Shown: one piece after another, positions 8,631-17,298 of the stretch
How positions within the stretch are numbered: position 1 is the stretch's first letter
How the letters are laid out: every line of letters begins with the position of its first letter
NCBI GenBank assembly: GCA_020024465.1
Contig: JAHHTT010000008.1
Location: forward strand, 1 to 60,769
Direction: 5' to 3'
Length of the DNA stretch: 60,769 bases
From: Odoribacter sp.
Lineage (GTDB): Bacteria; Bacteroidota; Bacteroidia; Bacteroidales; Marinifilaceae
Translations under genes and position numbers: made by a program
The notes under the pieces: generated by a model
Seen by the model: the letters and a program-made list of their open reading frames with translations, nothing else
The model's database searches: none
What the model was told of the DNA's origin: nothing

Positions 8631-8913
8631 TGCTGTCGGTTTTTCCGCAAGTGCACAATTGGAAGATTTCATTCAGAAGAAAATCGGTAAGCTGGAGAAG
8701 TATCATGACGCAATCATCAATGCTGAGGTGACCTTGAAACTTGAAAAAGATGATAATCTTGAAAATAAAGTTGTTGAGGTAATTGTCGGCATTAAAGGAC
8801 AGGATGTCTTTGCAAAGAAAAATGCAAAAAAATTTGAAGAGGCTGTCGATGAATTGTACGATGTTCTGAAACGGCAATTGGTAAAAGCAAAAGAAAAAGA
8901 AAGAGCAAATTAG
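8614..8913 (+). CDS. hpf: Ribosome hibernation promoting factor (HPF/RaiA family)
   Basis: A 99-residue protein of the short HPF/YfiA family, which binds in the 30S decoding channel of idle ribosomes to inactivate and protect them. The beta-alpha-beta-beta-beta-alpha pattern is visible: an N-terminal strand MEIKINAVGF, a helix with LEDFIQKKIGKLEKY, three strands, and a C-terminal lysine-rich helix. The frame is open from an upstream codon at 8584, but the ATG at 8614 follows a textbook Shine-Dalgarno and gives the usual family length. Overlap with the recombinase and the strong SD suggest control at translation, possibly sensitive to ribosome composition. Confidence 0.93.
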   Translation: MEIKINAVGFSASAQLEDFIQKKIGKLEKYHDAIINAEVTLKLEKDDNLENKVVEVIVGIKGQDVFAKKNAKKFEEAVDELYDVLKRQLVKAKEKERAN

Positions 8914-8933
8914 TGCAATATGTGTCCATAAAA

Positions 8934-8965
8934 TTTTGTGACACAAGTTTTTTTGATTATATTTG
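8934..8965 (+). promoter_or_regulatory. Promoter of tuf
   Basis: TTTTG at 8934-8938, then exactly 19 bp, then TATATTTG at 8958-8965: an unbroken match to the Bacteroidetes -33/-7 consensus. The leader to the tuf ATG would be about 105 nt. Confidence 0.85.
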
Positions 8966-9076
8966 CACGCTCAAAAGAATGGACTATGAGTATCTTGTTG
9001 ATAACATATGTCTGTAAATAAATGAAAATCAGAGTTATTTGAGATAAATTGTTTAATAATAAAAAGTTTTTAAGTC

Positions 9077-10264
9077 ATGGCTAAAGAAAAGTTTGACAGG
9101 TCAAAACCGCACGTAAATATTGGTACTATTGGTCACGTTGACCATGGTAAAACTACTTTGACAGCTGCTATTACAACAGTGCTGGCAAAAAAAGGTCTTT
9201 CTGAATTGCGTTCTTTTGATTCTATCGACAACGCTCCGGAAGAAAAAGAAAGAGGTATCACAATCAATACTTCTCACGTGGAGTATCAGACTGCAAATCG
9301 TCACTATGCTCACGTTGACTGTCCGGGTCACGCCGATTATGTAAAGAACATGGTAACTGGTGCCGCTCAGATGGATGGTGCGATTTTGGTTTGTGCTGCA
9401 ACTGATGGTCCGATGCCTCAGACTCGTGAGCACATCCTGTTGGCTCGCCAGGTAAACGTTCCGAGAATTGTTGTATTCTTGAATAAAGTGGATATGGTGG
9501 ATGATCCTGAAATGCTGGAATTGGTTGAAATGGAAGTACGCGAATTGCTTTCTTTCTATCAGTATGACGGTGACAATACTCCGATTATCTTAGGTTCTGC
9601 TTTGGGTGCATTGAATGGTGAACCGAAATGGGAAGATAAGGTTATGGAGTTGATGGATGCTGTTGATAATTGGATTCCACTTCCTCCGCGTGATAATGAA
9701 AAGCCTTTCCTGATGCCTGTAGAGGACGTATTCTCAATTACAGGTCGCGGTACTGTGGCTACTGGTCGTATTGAAACCGGTGTTATTCATGTAGGTGATG
9801 AAATGGAAATTATCGGTTTGGGTGCTGATGGTAAGAAAACCGTTTGTACTGGTGTCGAAATGTTCCGTAAATTGTTGGATGAAGGTGAAGCTGGTGATAA
9901 CGTTGGTTTGTTGTTGCGCGGTATTGACAAGAACGAAATCAAACGTGGTATGGTGTTGGCAAAACCGGGTTCAGTTAAACCGCACAAGAAATTCAAAGCT
10001 GAGGTTTATATCCTGAAGAAAGAAGAAGGTGGCCGTCATACTCCGTTCCATAACAAGTACAGACCTCAGTTCTATCTCCGTACAATGGACGTAACCGGTG
10101 AGATTTCTCTTCCGGAAGGAACTGAAATGGTAATGCCGGGTGATAACGTAACAATCACTGTTGAATTGTTGACTCCGGTAGCATGTTCTTTGGGTCTTCG
10201 TTTCGCTATCCGCGAAGGTGGACGTACTGTAGGTGCAGGTCAGATTACTGAAATTATTGAGTAA
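9077..10264 (+). CDS. tuf: Elongation factor Tu
   Basis: A 395-residue GTPase that delivers aminoacyl-tRNA to the ribosome. G1 GHVDHGKT, G3 DCPGHADY, G4 NKVD and the downstream beta-barrel domains are all present and uninterrupted, and the length is exactly that of bacterial EF-Tu. It has its own strong promoter at 8934-8965 and is followed after about 60 bp by tRNA-Trp and then secE-nusG, the classical arrangement. Codon choice is visibly biased as in highly expressed genes. Confidence 0.99.
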   Translation: MAKEKFDRSKPHVNIGTIGHVDHGKTTLTAAITTVLAKKGLSELRSFDSIDNAPEEKERGITINTSHVEYQTANRHYAHVDCPGHADYVKNMVTGAAQMDGAILVCAATDGPMPQTREHILLARQVNVPRIVVFLNKVDMVDDPEMLELVEMEVRELLSFYQYDGDNTPIILGSALGALNGEPKWEDKVMELMDAVDNWIPLPPRDNEKPFLMPVEDVFSITGRGTVATGRIETGVIHVGDEMEIIGLGADGKKTVCTGVEMFRKLLDEGEAGDNVGLLLRGIDKNEIKRGMVLAKPGSVKPHKKFKAEVYILKKEEGGRHTPFHNKYRPQFYLRTMDVTGEISLPEGTEMVMPGDNVTITVELLTPVACSLGLRFAIREGGRTVGAGQITEIIE

Positions 10265-10322
10265 TATATACCTTGAAATGGTTCGTGAAACGGTTCGCCG
10301 ATTCACTGCCATTTCTTAGAAT

Positions 10323-10395
10323 ACGGGTGTAGCTCAGTCGGTAGAGCACTGGTCTCCAAAACCAGGTGTCGGGAGTTCGAGTCTCTCCTCCCGTG
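10323..10395 (+). tRNA. tRNA-Trp (CCA)
   Basis: A 73-nt cloverleaf with D arm AGCTCAGTCGGTAGAGC, anticodon loop CTCCAAA (anticodon CCA), T loop TTCGAGT and discriminator G. The 3' CCA is not encoded. There is a U-U mismatch at the sixth acceptor pair. Its position between tuf and secE is typical for Bacteroidales. Confidence 0.96.
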
Positions 10396-10464
10396 CTGAA
10401 AAAATGAATATTGAATTTTAAATTGTGCATAAAGGCACAATTTAAAGAAACAATCTGCAAGAGA

Positions 10465-10653
10465 ATGAAAGTAAAAGCTTATTTCGCAGACGTTTATAAC
10501 GAATTAGTTAATAAAGTCTCCTGGCCGTCATGGTCTGAACTCCAGAGTAGTGCAACAATCGTAATGATTGCTTCCGTCATTATTGCATTGGGCATTTTTG
10601 TTATGGATTTTTCGTTCAGACATATCATGAATTTTATATATAGTATGTTGTAA
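10465..10653 (+). CDS. secE: Preprotein translocase subunit SecE
   Basis: A 62-residue single-span subunit of the SecYEG channel. It has the conserved cytoplasmic amphipathic motif ELVNKVSWPSWSELQ, then one transmembrane helix (about 30-50). The frame is open from 10411, but the ATG at 10465 gives the standard short bacterial SecE. It sits 70 bp after tRNA-Trp and 17 bp before nusG. Confidence 0.95.
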   Translation: MKVKAYFADVYNELVNKVSWPSWSELQSSATIVMIASVIIALGIFVMDFSFRHIMNFIYSML

Positions 10654-10670
10654 TTAATCCGCAGGACTAT

Positions 10671-11222
10671 ATGGCTGAAATTAAGAAAAGATGGTATGTG
10701 CTTCGAGTGGTCGGAGGTAAAGAGAAGAAAGTTAAGGAGTACATTGAAAGTGAGGTAGCCAGCCTGGGGCTGCAGGATTATGTTTCGCAGGTTTTAATAC
10801 CTACCGAGAAAGTATATCAGGTGCGTAATGGAAAGAAAATTACAAAAGAACGTAACTTCTTTCCGGGTTATGTTATGATTGAGGTCGCTCTTGTTGGAGA
10901 GATTCCCCATATGCTTCGTGATATCACGAACGTAATAGGCTTCCTGGGAGAAACCAAGGGAGGCGACCCGGTACCTATGAGAATATCTGAGGTTAACCGT
11001 ATTCTCGGAACAGTTGACGAACAGGCGGAACAGCCAGAGGAGATAAACATACCTTATGTTGTCGGCGAGTCTGTAAAAGTTACTGACGGACCATTCAACG
11101 GTTTTTCCGGCATGATAGAGGAAGTCAACAACGACAAAAAACGTGTCAAGGTAATTGTCAAGGTTTTTGGTCGTCAGACACCACTCGAATTAAGTTTCAT
11201 GCAGGTAGAAAAAGATAATTAA
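10671..11222 (+). CDS. nusG: Transcription termination/antitermination factor NusG
   Basis: A 183-residue RNA polymerase elongation factor. The NGN domain starts with RWYVLRVVGGKEKKV and includes the FFPGYVMIE strand; the C-terminal KOW motif is GESVKVTDGPFNGFSG. The length is normal. The secE-nusG-rplK order is conserved across bacteria. Confidence 0.97.
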   Translation: MAEIKKRWYVLRVVGGKEKKVKEYIESEVASLGLQDYVSQVLIPTEKVYQVRNGKKITKERNFFPGYVMIEVALVGEIPHMLRDITNVIGFLGETKGGDPVPMRISEVNRILGTVDEQAEQPEEINIPYVVGESVKVTDGPFNGFSGMIEEVNNDKKRVKVIVKVFGRQTPLELSFMQVEKDN

Positions 11223-11243
11223 TTTTTGATTAAAAAAAGAATC

Positions 11244-11681
11244 ATGGCAAAAGAAGTTGAAGCTCTTATCAAGCTACAGATTAAAGCTGGTGCCGCTAAT
11301 CCTTCGCCTCCAGTGGGTCCTGCATTAGGTTCGAAGGGAGTCAATATTATGGACTTCTGCAAGCAATTCAATGCAAGAACTCAAGATCAGGCGGGTAAGA
11401 TTATCCCGGTAATTATTCAGGTTTACGGTGATAAATCGTTTGATTTTGTGACCAAACAACCGCCTGTTGCCATTCAGCTTTTGGAAGCAGCAAAAATCAA
11501 GTCGGGATCGGCACAGCCTAACCGCAAAAAAGTAGCTTCTTTGTCTTGGGACAAAGTAAGAGAAATCGCGGAAGGGAAAATGAGCGACTTGAATGCTTTC
11601 GAAATTGAGAAGGCAATGAGTATGGTAGCTGGAACTGCCAGAAGTATGGGTATCACTGTTGATGGTGAAAAACCTTTTTAA
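11244..11681 (+). CDS. rplK: 50S ribosomal protein uL11
   Basis: A 145-residue L11 with N-terminal AKEVEALIKLQIKAG, the proline-rich turn NPSPPVGPALG and the C-terminal RNA-binding domain ending AGTARSMGITV. It binds the GTPase-associated region of 23S rRNA. The ATG at 11244 is chosen over an upstream in-frame TTG at 11226 because it gives the usual L11 start. It is in the ribosomal operon 21 bp after nusG. Confidence 0.97.
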   Translation: MAKEVEALIKLQIKAGAANPSPPVGPALGSKGVNIMDFCKQFNARTQDQAGKIIPVIIQVYGDKSFDFVTKQPPVAIQLLEAAKIKSGSAQPNRKKVASLSWDKVREIAEGKMSDLNAFEIEKAMSMVAGTARSMGITVDGEKPF

Positions 11682-11705
11682 TGAATTTGTAATACTTCAA
11701 ACGTA

Positions 11706-12401
11706 ATGAGTAAACTGACAAAAAATAAGAAGTTAGCTTTAGAGAAGATTGAAAATGGTAGAGCTTATACCATTGAAGAAGCTGCTCAGCTGGTGAAGGA
11801 AATTACTTTTACCAAGTTTGATGCGTCAGTTGACATAGACGTTCGTCTGGGTGTTGACCCGCGCAAAGCCAATCAGATGGTACGCGGCGTTGTAACATTG
11901 CCCCATGGAACCGGTAAAGAGATCAGAGTGTTAGTTCTTTGTACTCCTGATAAGGAGGAAGAGGCTAAAGCTGCCGGAGCCGACTATGTTGGATTGGATG
12001 AGTATATCGAGAAGTTGAAATCAGGTTGGACTGATATTGACATTATCATTACGATGCCTGCCATCATGGGTAAAATTGGTGCTTTAGGACGAATACTAGG
12101 TCCGCGTGGATTGATGCCAAACCCGAAGAGCGGTACTGTTACCATGGAAATTGGTAAAGCTGTTCAGGAGGTTAAGCAGGGAAAAATTGACTTTAAAGTT
12201 GACAAATTTGGTATCGTACACACTTCTATCGGTAAAGTAAATTTTGATGCAGAAAAAATTAAGGATAATGCCCGTGAATTCATGGCAACTATCCAGAAAT
12301 TAAAACCTTCTTCAGCAAAAGGTACTTATGTGAAAAGTGTATTCCTGTCAAGTACAATGAGTCCCGGTATTAAATTAGACCTTAAGTCATTACTTGATTA
12401 A
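11706..12401 (+). CDS. rplA: 50S ribosomal protein uL1
   Basis: A 231-residue L1 stalk protein with the signature region GRILGPRGLMPNPKSGTV at about residues 127-144. Normal length and no interruptions. L1 proteins often repress their own operon by binding the L11-L1 mRNA; I did not find a clear mimic site here. It lies between rplK and rplJ. Confidence 0.97.
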   Translation: MSKLTKNKKLALEKIENGRAYTIEEAAQLVKEITFTKFDASVDIDVRLGVDPRKANQMVRGVVTLPHGTGKEIRVLVLCTPDKEEEAKAAGADYVGLDEYIEKLKSGWTDIDIIITMPAIMGKIGALGRILGPRGLMPNPKSGTVTMEIGKAVQEVKQGKIDFKVDKFGIVHTSIGKVNFDAEKIKDNAREFMATIQKLKPSSAKGTYVKSVFLSSTMSPGIKLDLKSLLD

Positions 12402-12429
12402 TTATTAACCTTTAAAGGACCTTTGTAGA

Positions 12430-12948
12430 ATGAAAAGGGAAGAAAAACAAGTAATCATAGACAATTTAACCGAGCAGATTAAAGCATACAAGCATCTTTA
12501 TATCAGTGATATTTCTGGTTTGGATGCTGCTGCAACTCAAGAACTGCGCAAAGCTTGTTTCAACGCCGGCATCAAGCTGGTACAGGTGAAAAATACCTTG
12601 TTGAAAGTCGCTTTGGATGGCTTGGAAGCTGACTATTCAGAAGTCTATTGCTCTTTAGCCGGTTCCAGTGCAATTATGCTTTCTGAGACAGGTAATGCTC
12701 CTGCGAAACTTATCAAAGAGTTCCGTAAGAATTATGATAAACCTGTTCTAAAGGCTGCTTTTGTGGAAGAATGTGCCTATGTGGGTGAAAACCAGTTGGA
12801 TACTCTCGTCAGCATTAAATCTAAAGAAGAATTGCTGGGAGATATCGTACTGTTGCTACAGTCGCCGATGCAGAAGCTTATCTCGGCCCTGGAGTCAGGG
12901 AAGAACACTATCGGAGGAGTGCTTAAAACTTTGGAAGATAGAGCATAA
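12430..12948 (+). CDS. rplJ: 50S ribosomal protein uL10
   Basis: A 172-residue L10, base of the ribosomal stalk, starting MKREEKQVIIDNL and carrying the family core LRKACFNAGIKLVQVKNTL. The C-terminal helix that anchors L7/L12 dimers is present. It is followed 50 bp later by rplL, its partner. Confidence 0.96.
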   Translation: MKREEKQVIIDNLTEQIKAYKHLYISDISGLDAAATQELRKACFNAGIKLVQVKNTLLKVALDGLEADYSEVYCSLAGSSAIMLSETGNAPAKLIKEFRKNYDKPVLKAAFVEECAYVGENQLDTLVSIKSKEELLGDIVLLLQSPMQKLISALESGKNTIGGVLKTLEDRA

Positions 12949-12998
12949 TTTATATCATTATTATTTTTTGAATAAAAACATTTTAAATACTTATCAAA

Positions 12999-13376
12999 AT
13001 GGCAGATTTGAACAAACTTGCAGAAGAATTAGTTAACCTGACTGTAAAGGACGTAAAAGAGTTAGCTGACATCTTAAAAGAACAATACGGAATTGAACCT
13101 GCAGCAGCTGCTGCTGTGGTTGCTGCTCCTGCAGCTGGTGGCGAAGGTGCTGGCGCTGCAGAACAGACTGAGTTTGATGTTATCCTGAAATCAGGTGGCG
13201 CTTCTAAATTGGCTGTTGTTAAATTGGTGAAAGAATTGACTGGTCTGGGGCTGAAAGAAGCTAAAGAATTAGTTGACAAAGCACCGGCTCCTTTGAAAGA
13301 AAAAGTTTCTAAAGAAGAAGCAGCACAATTGAAAGCTCAACTGGAAGAAGCAGGAGCTGAAGTTGAACTTAAATAA
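12999..13376 (+). CDS. rplL: 50S ribosomal protein bL12 (L7/L12)
   Basis: A 125-residue stalk protein with the N-terminal dimerisation domain, an Ala-rich flexible hinge (about 38-52) and the C-terminal factor-binding domain with KLAVVKLVKELTGLGLKEAK. Length and layout are standard. It is separated from rpoB by a strong hairpin at 13400-13428, a likely attenuator that lets L12 be made in excess over RNA polymerase. Confidence 0.97.
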   Translation: MADLNKLAEELVNLTVKDVKELADILKEQYGIEPAAAAAVVAAPAAGGEGAGAAEQTEFDVILKSGGASKLAVVKLVKELTGLGLKEAKELVDKAPAPLKEKVSKEEAAQLKAQLEEAGAEVELK

Positions 13377-13399
13377 GTTATAAGCCCTTTTGGGGTAGA

Positions 13400-13428
13400 G
13401 GTTTAGAGTCATCTTTTGACTCTAAACC
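13400..13428 (+). terminator. Hairpin/attenuator between rplL and rpoB
   Basis: A perfect 12-bp stem (13400-13411 with 13417-13428) around a 5-nt loop TCTTT, followed by ATTTTGTTGTTATTATTG. The tail is T-rich but broken, which suits partial termination. It lies 23 bp after the rplL stop and 41 bp before rpoB. Confidence 0.7.
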
Positions 13429-13469
13429 ATTTTGTTGTTATTATTGTTCAGGTTCCAAAAAAAATATAA

Positions 13470-16400
13470 ATGTCTTCAACTTCAAATAAAAGAATTAGCT
13501 TTGCCTCCACGAAAAATCAGTTGCAATATCCTGATTTTCTTGAAGTGCAATTAAAGTCTTTCAAGGACTTTTTTCAATTGGGCACGACTCCTGAAAACAG
13601 AAAGAACGAAGGCTTGTATACCGTTTTCAAGGAAAACTTTCCAATCACTGACACCCGAAACAATTTCGTTTTGGAATTTTTGGACTATTTTATCGATCCT
13701 CCTCGTTATTCAATCAATGAATGTTTGGAGCAGGGATTGACTTATGGGGCGCCGTTAAAGGCGAAACTTAAGTTGTATTGTACAGACCCTGAACATGAGG
13801 ATTTTGATACTGTGATTGAAGACGTGTATCTGGGGAATGTCCCTTACATGACACCGAAAGGCACTTTCATTATTAATGGAGCCGAACGTGTGATTGTTTC
13901 TCAGTTGCACAGATCGCCAGGTGTTTTCTTCGGACAAAGCGTTCATGCGAACGGTACGAAACTTTATTCTGCCAGAATCATACCGTTTAAAGGTTCTTGG
14001 ATTGAATTCGCTACTGATATTAATAATGTCATGTACGCTTATATTGACCGTAAGAAAAAATTGCCTGTTACTACGCTTTTGCGTGCTATCGGTTTTGAAA
14101 CAGATAAGGATATTTTACAGATTTTCGATTTGGCTGACGAAATTAATGTCTCTAAATCGGGATTGAAAAAAGTCGTTGGCCGCCGATTGGCTGCACGTGT
14201 TTTGAAGACATGGATAGAGGATTTCGTTGACGAGGATACCGGTGAGGTGGTTTCTATTGAACGGAACGAAATTATAGTTGATCGTGAAACAGTGCTTGAG
14301 AATGAGCATGTCGATGCTATTGTCGAATCGGGCACCAAAACGATCTTATTACATAAGGAAAAGCAAAATCTGGCAGATTATGCCATTATTTATAATACAC
14401 TGCAGAAAGACCCGTGTAATTCGGAAAAAGAAGCTGTAATGCACATTTACAGGCAATTGCGTAGTTCGGAACCACCTGATGAAGCGACTGCCCGTGATGT
14501 TATCGATAAGTTGTTTTTCTCGGATAAACGTTATGATCTGGGTGATGTCGGTCGTTATAAGCTGAATAAGAAATTGAGCTTGACAACCGATCCTTCTATC
14601 CGTGTACTGACGAAGGAGGATATGATTGAGATTATTAAATATCTGATCAAGCTTCTGAATGCACGTACTGATGTCGATGATATAGACCACTTGAGTAATC
14701 GTCGTGTAAGAACGGTCGGTGAACAGTTATATAATCAGTTCGGTGTCGGTCTGGCTCGTATGGCCCGGACGATCCGTGAAAGAATGAATGTGCGCGATAA
14801 TGAAGTGTTTACTCCGGTTGATTTGATTAATTCCAAGATTCTGTCTTCTGTAATTAATTCATTCTTCGGCACAAATGCTTTGTCGCAATTTATGGATCAG
14901 ACAAATCCATTGGCTGAAATTACCCATAAGCGCCGTATGTCTGCTTTGGGTCCCGGAGGGCTCTCGCGGGATCGTGCCGGCTTTGAGGTGCGTGACGTGC
15001 ATTATACACACTATGGACGTCTGTGTCCTATCGAAACTCCCGAAGGTCCGAATATCGGTTTGATTTCATCTCTCTGTGTGTATGCTAAAATCAACGATCT
15101 CGGTTTTATCGAGACTCCTTATCGCAAAGTGAATAATGGAGTGGTTGACTTGTCTCCGGAAGGAGTGAAATATTTGTCTGCAGAAGAGGAAGAAGGTCTG
15201 GTGATTGCTCAAGCTAATGCTAAGATTGATGATGCAGGACACTTTATCGATAAACGTGCAAAAGCGCGTATGGATGGCGACTTCCCTGTTGAGGAGGTCG
15301 AAAATCTCGATTTGATGGATGTCGCTCCGAATCAGATTGCTTCTATTGCTGCTTCCCTGATCCCTTTTCTGGAACATGATGACGCCAACCGCGCTTTGAT
15401 GGGATCGAACATGATGCGTCAGGCTGTCCCGATCATTAAGCCGCAAGCTCCGATTGTGGGTACCGGTTTGGAGGCAAACCTGATTAAGGATTCGCGTACT
15501 CAAATTGTTGCAGAAGGTAACGGTGTCGTTGACTTTGTTGACGGAAGTCGTATCGTGATTAAATACGATCAGACGGAAGAAGAGCGTTTCGTCAGTTTTG
15601 ACGGTGATACGAAAGAGTATGTTTTGCCTAAGTACAAGCGAACCAATCAGAGCACGACGATGACTTTACGTCCGATTGTGCGTAAAGGGGAAAGAGTTGA
15701 AGAAGGGCAGATTCTGACAGAAGGCTACTCTTCTGAAGGGGGAGAGTTGGCATTGGGACGTAACCTGAAAGTGGCATATATGCCTTGGAAGGGGTACAAC
15801 TATGAGGATGCCATTGTAATTTCTGAAAATATAGTCAGGAATGATGTCTTTACGTCGGTTCATGTTGATGAATATTCATTGGAAGTACGTGAAACCAAAC
15901 GCGGTTTGGAGGAATTGACTGCCGATATTCCCAATGTTAGTGAGGATGCAACCAAAGATTTGGATGAGAATGGTATTATCCGTATCGGTGCGCGCATTAA
16001 GCCGGGGGATATTATGATCGGTAAGATTACTCCTAAGGGAGAATCTGATCCGAGTCCGGAAGAAAAATTGTTGCGTGCAATTTTCGGGGATAAGGCCGGT
16101 GACGTTAAAGATGCTTCTTTGAAAGCTTCTCCTTCGCTGAGCGGTGTGATTATTGATAAGAAACTGTTCCAGCGTATGCTTGGCGATCGTAAAACCAAAG
16201 CTGCCGGCAAGACAATTTTGGCAGAGATTGACGAGCAGTTTGAGCGTAAAGTCGGTGACTTGACTGATTTGTTGATTGATAAATTGTTTGAATTGACAAA
16301 CGGAAAGACTTCTCAAGGTGTGAAAAATTATCTGAATGAGGATGTTATTCCGAAGGGTGTCAAGTTTACCTTGAAGACTTTGCAGAGTCTGAATTATCTG

Positions 16401-17279
16401 GAAATCAATCCTAATAAGTGGACTACAGATAAGCAGAAAAATGATATGATTCGTGATTTGCTTCATAACTTTGTGATTAAGTACAAAGAGATTGAAGGTC
16501 AAATGAAACGTAAAAAATATAATGCTACTGTCGGTGATGAGTTGCCATCGGGTATCATCAAAATGGCTAAAGTTTATGTTGCGAAGAAACGTAAATTGCA
16601 GATAGGTGATAAAATGGCAGGACGTCACGGTAATAAGGGTATTGTGTCACGTGTCGTGAGAGTTGAAGACATGCCTTTCCTGGCCGACGGTACCCCTGTT
16701 GATATTTGCTTAAATCCGTTAGGTGTGCCTTCCCGTATGAACCTGGGACAGATATTCGAAGCTGTGTTAGGTTGGGCTGGTAAAGAATTGGGCATGAAGT
16801 TTGCGACTCCGATTTTTGACGGAGCAAGTTTGGATGATATCAACGAATATACTGACAAGGCAGGTGTGCCCCGTTATGGTACGACTTATTTGTATGACGG
16901 TGGTACCGGGGAACGTTTTGACCAGCCTGCGACGGTAGGTGTGACCTATTTCTTGAAGTTGGGACACATGGTTGATGATAAGATGCATGCTCGTTCTATC
17001 GGACCGTATTCTTTGATTACGCAACAGCCGTTGGGAGGTAAAGCTCAGTTTGGTGGTCAGCGTTTCGGAGAAATGGAGGTTTGGGCATTGGAAGCATTCG
17101 GTGCTGCACATATCCTTCAGGAAATTCTGACTGTTAAGTCGGATGACGTGATGGGACGTACTAAAACTTACGAGCATATCGTGAAAGGTGAGCCTATGCC
17201 AACACCGGGTTTACCGGAGTCATTCAACGTATTGTTGCATGAATTGCGTGGTCTGGGATTGAGTATCAACCTGATATAA
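13470..17279 (+). CDS. rpoB: DNA-directed RNA polymerase subunit beta
   Basis: A complete 1269-residue beta subunit. The rifampicin pocket reads LSQFMDQTNPLAEITHKRRMSALGPGG, with Gln, Asp, His, Arg and Ser all wild type at the classical resistance positions, so no target-site resistance is visible. Other landmarks are GRLCPIETPEGPNIGL, the DxKxAGRHGNKGxxS-like region GDKMAGRHGNKGIVS, and the C-terminal GEMEVWALEAFGA. It is preceded by an attenuator hairpin and followed 19 bp later by rpoC. Confidence 0.99.
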   Translation: MSSTSNKRISFASTKNQLQYPDFLEVQLKSFKDFFQLGTTPENRKNEGLYTVFKENFPITDTRNNFVLEFLDYFIDPPRYSINECLEQGLTYGAPLKAKLKLYCTDPEHEDFDTVIEDVYLGNVPYMTPKGTFIINGAERVIVSQLHRSPGVFFGQSVHANGTKLYSARIIPFKGSWIEFATDINNVMYAYIDRKKKLPVTTLLRAIGFETDKDILQIFDLADEINVSKSGLKKVVGRRLAARVLKTWIEDFVDEDTGEVVSIERNEIIVDRETVLENEHVDAIVESGTKTILLHKEKQNLADYAIIYNTLQKDPCNSEKEAVMHIYRQLRSSEPPDEATARDVIDKLFFSDKRYDLGDVGRYKLNKKLSLTTDPSIRVLTKEDMIEIIKYLIKLLNARTDVDDIDHLSNRRVRTVGEQLYNQFGVGLARMARTIRERMNVRDNEVFTPVDLINSKILSSVINSFFGTNALSQFMDQTNPLAEITHKRRMSALGPGGLSRDRAGFEVRDVHYTHYGRLCPIETPEGPNIGLISSLCVYAKINDLGFIETPYRKVNNGVVDLSPEGVKYLSAEEEEGLVIAQANAKIDDAGHFIDKRAKARMDGDFPVEEVENLDLMDVAPNQIASIAASLIPFLEHDDANRALMGSNMMRQAVPIIKPQAPIVGTGLEANLIKDSRTQIVAEGNGVVDFVDGSRIVIKYDQTEEERFVSFDGDTKEYVLPKYKRTNQSTTMTLRPIVRKGERVEEGQILTEGYSSEGGELALGRNLKVAYMPWKGYNYEDAIVISENIVRNDVFTSVHVDEYSLEVRETKRGLEELTADIPNVSEDATKDLDENGIIRIGARIKPGDIMIGKITPKGESDPSPEEKLLRAIFGDKAGDVKDASLKASPSLSGVIIDKKLFQRMLGDRKTKAAGKTILAEIDEQFERKVGDLTDLLIDKLFELTNGKTSQGVKNYLNEDVIPKGVKFTLKTLQSLNYLEINPNKWTTDKQKNDMIRDLLHNFVIKYKEIEGQMKRKKYNATVGDELPSGIIKMAKVYVAKKRKLQIGDKMAGRHGNKGIVSRVVRVEDMPFLADGTPVDICLNPLGVPSRMNLGQIFEAVLGWAGKELGMKFATPIFDGASLDDINEYTDKAGVPRYGTTYLYDGGTGERFDQPATVGVTYFLKLGHMVDDKMHARSIGPYSLITQQPLGGKAQFGGQRFGEMEVWALEAFGAAHILQEILTVKSDDVMGRTKTYEHIVKGEPMPTPGLPESFNVLLHELRGLGLSINLI

Positions 17280-17298
17280 TGGAAAATTAACAAAGACT

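Noticed and set aside
15876..16628. 250-codon reverse frame inside rpoB
   Set aside because: It is a shadow of the conserved rpoB coding strand with no start signal or recognisable domain.
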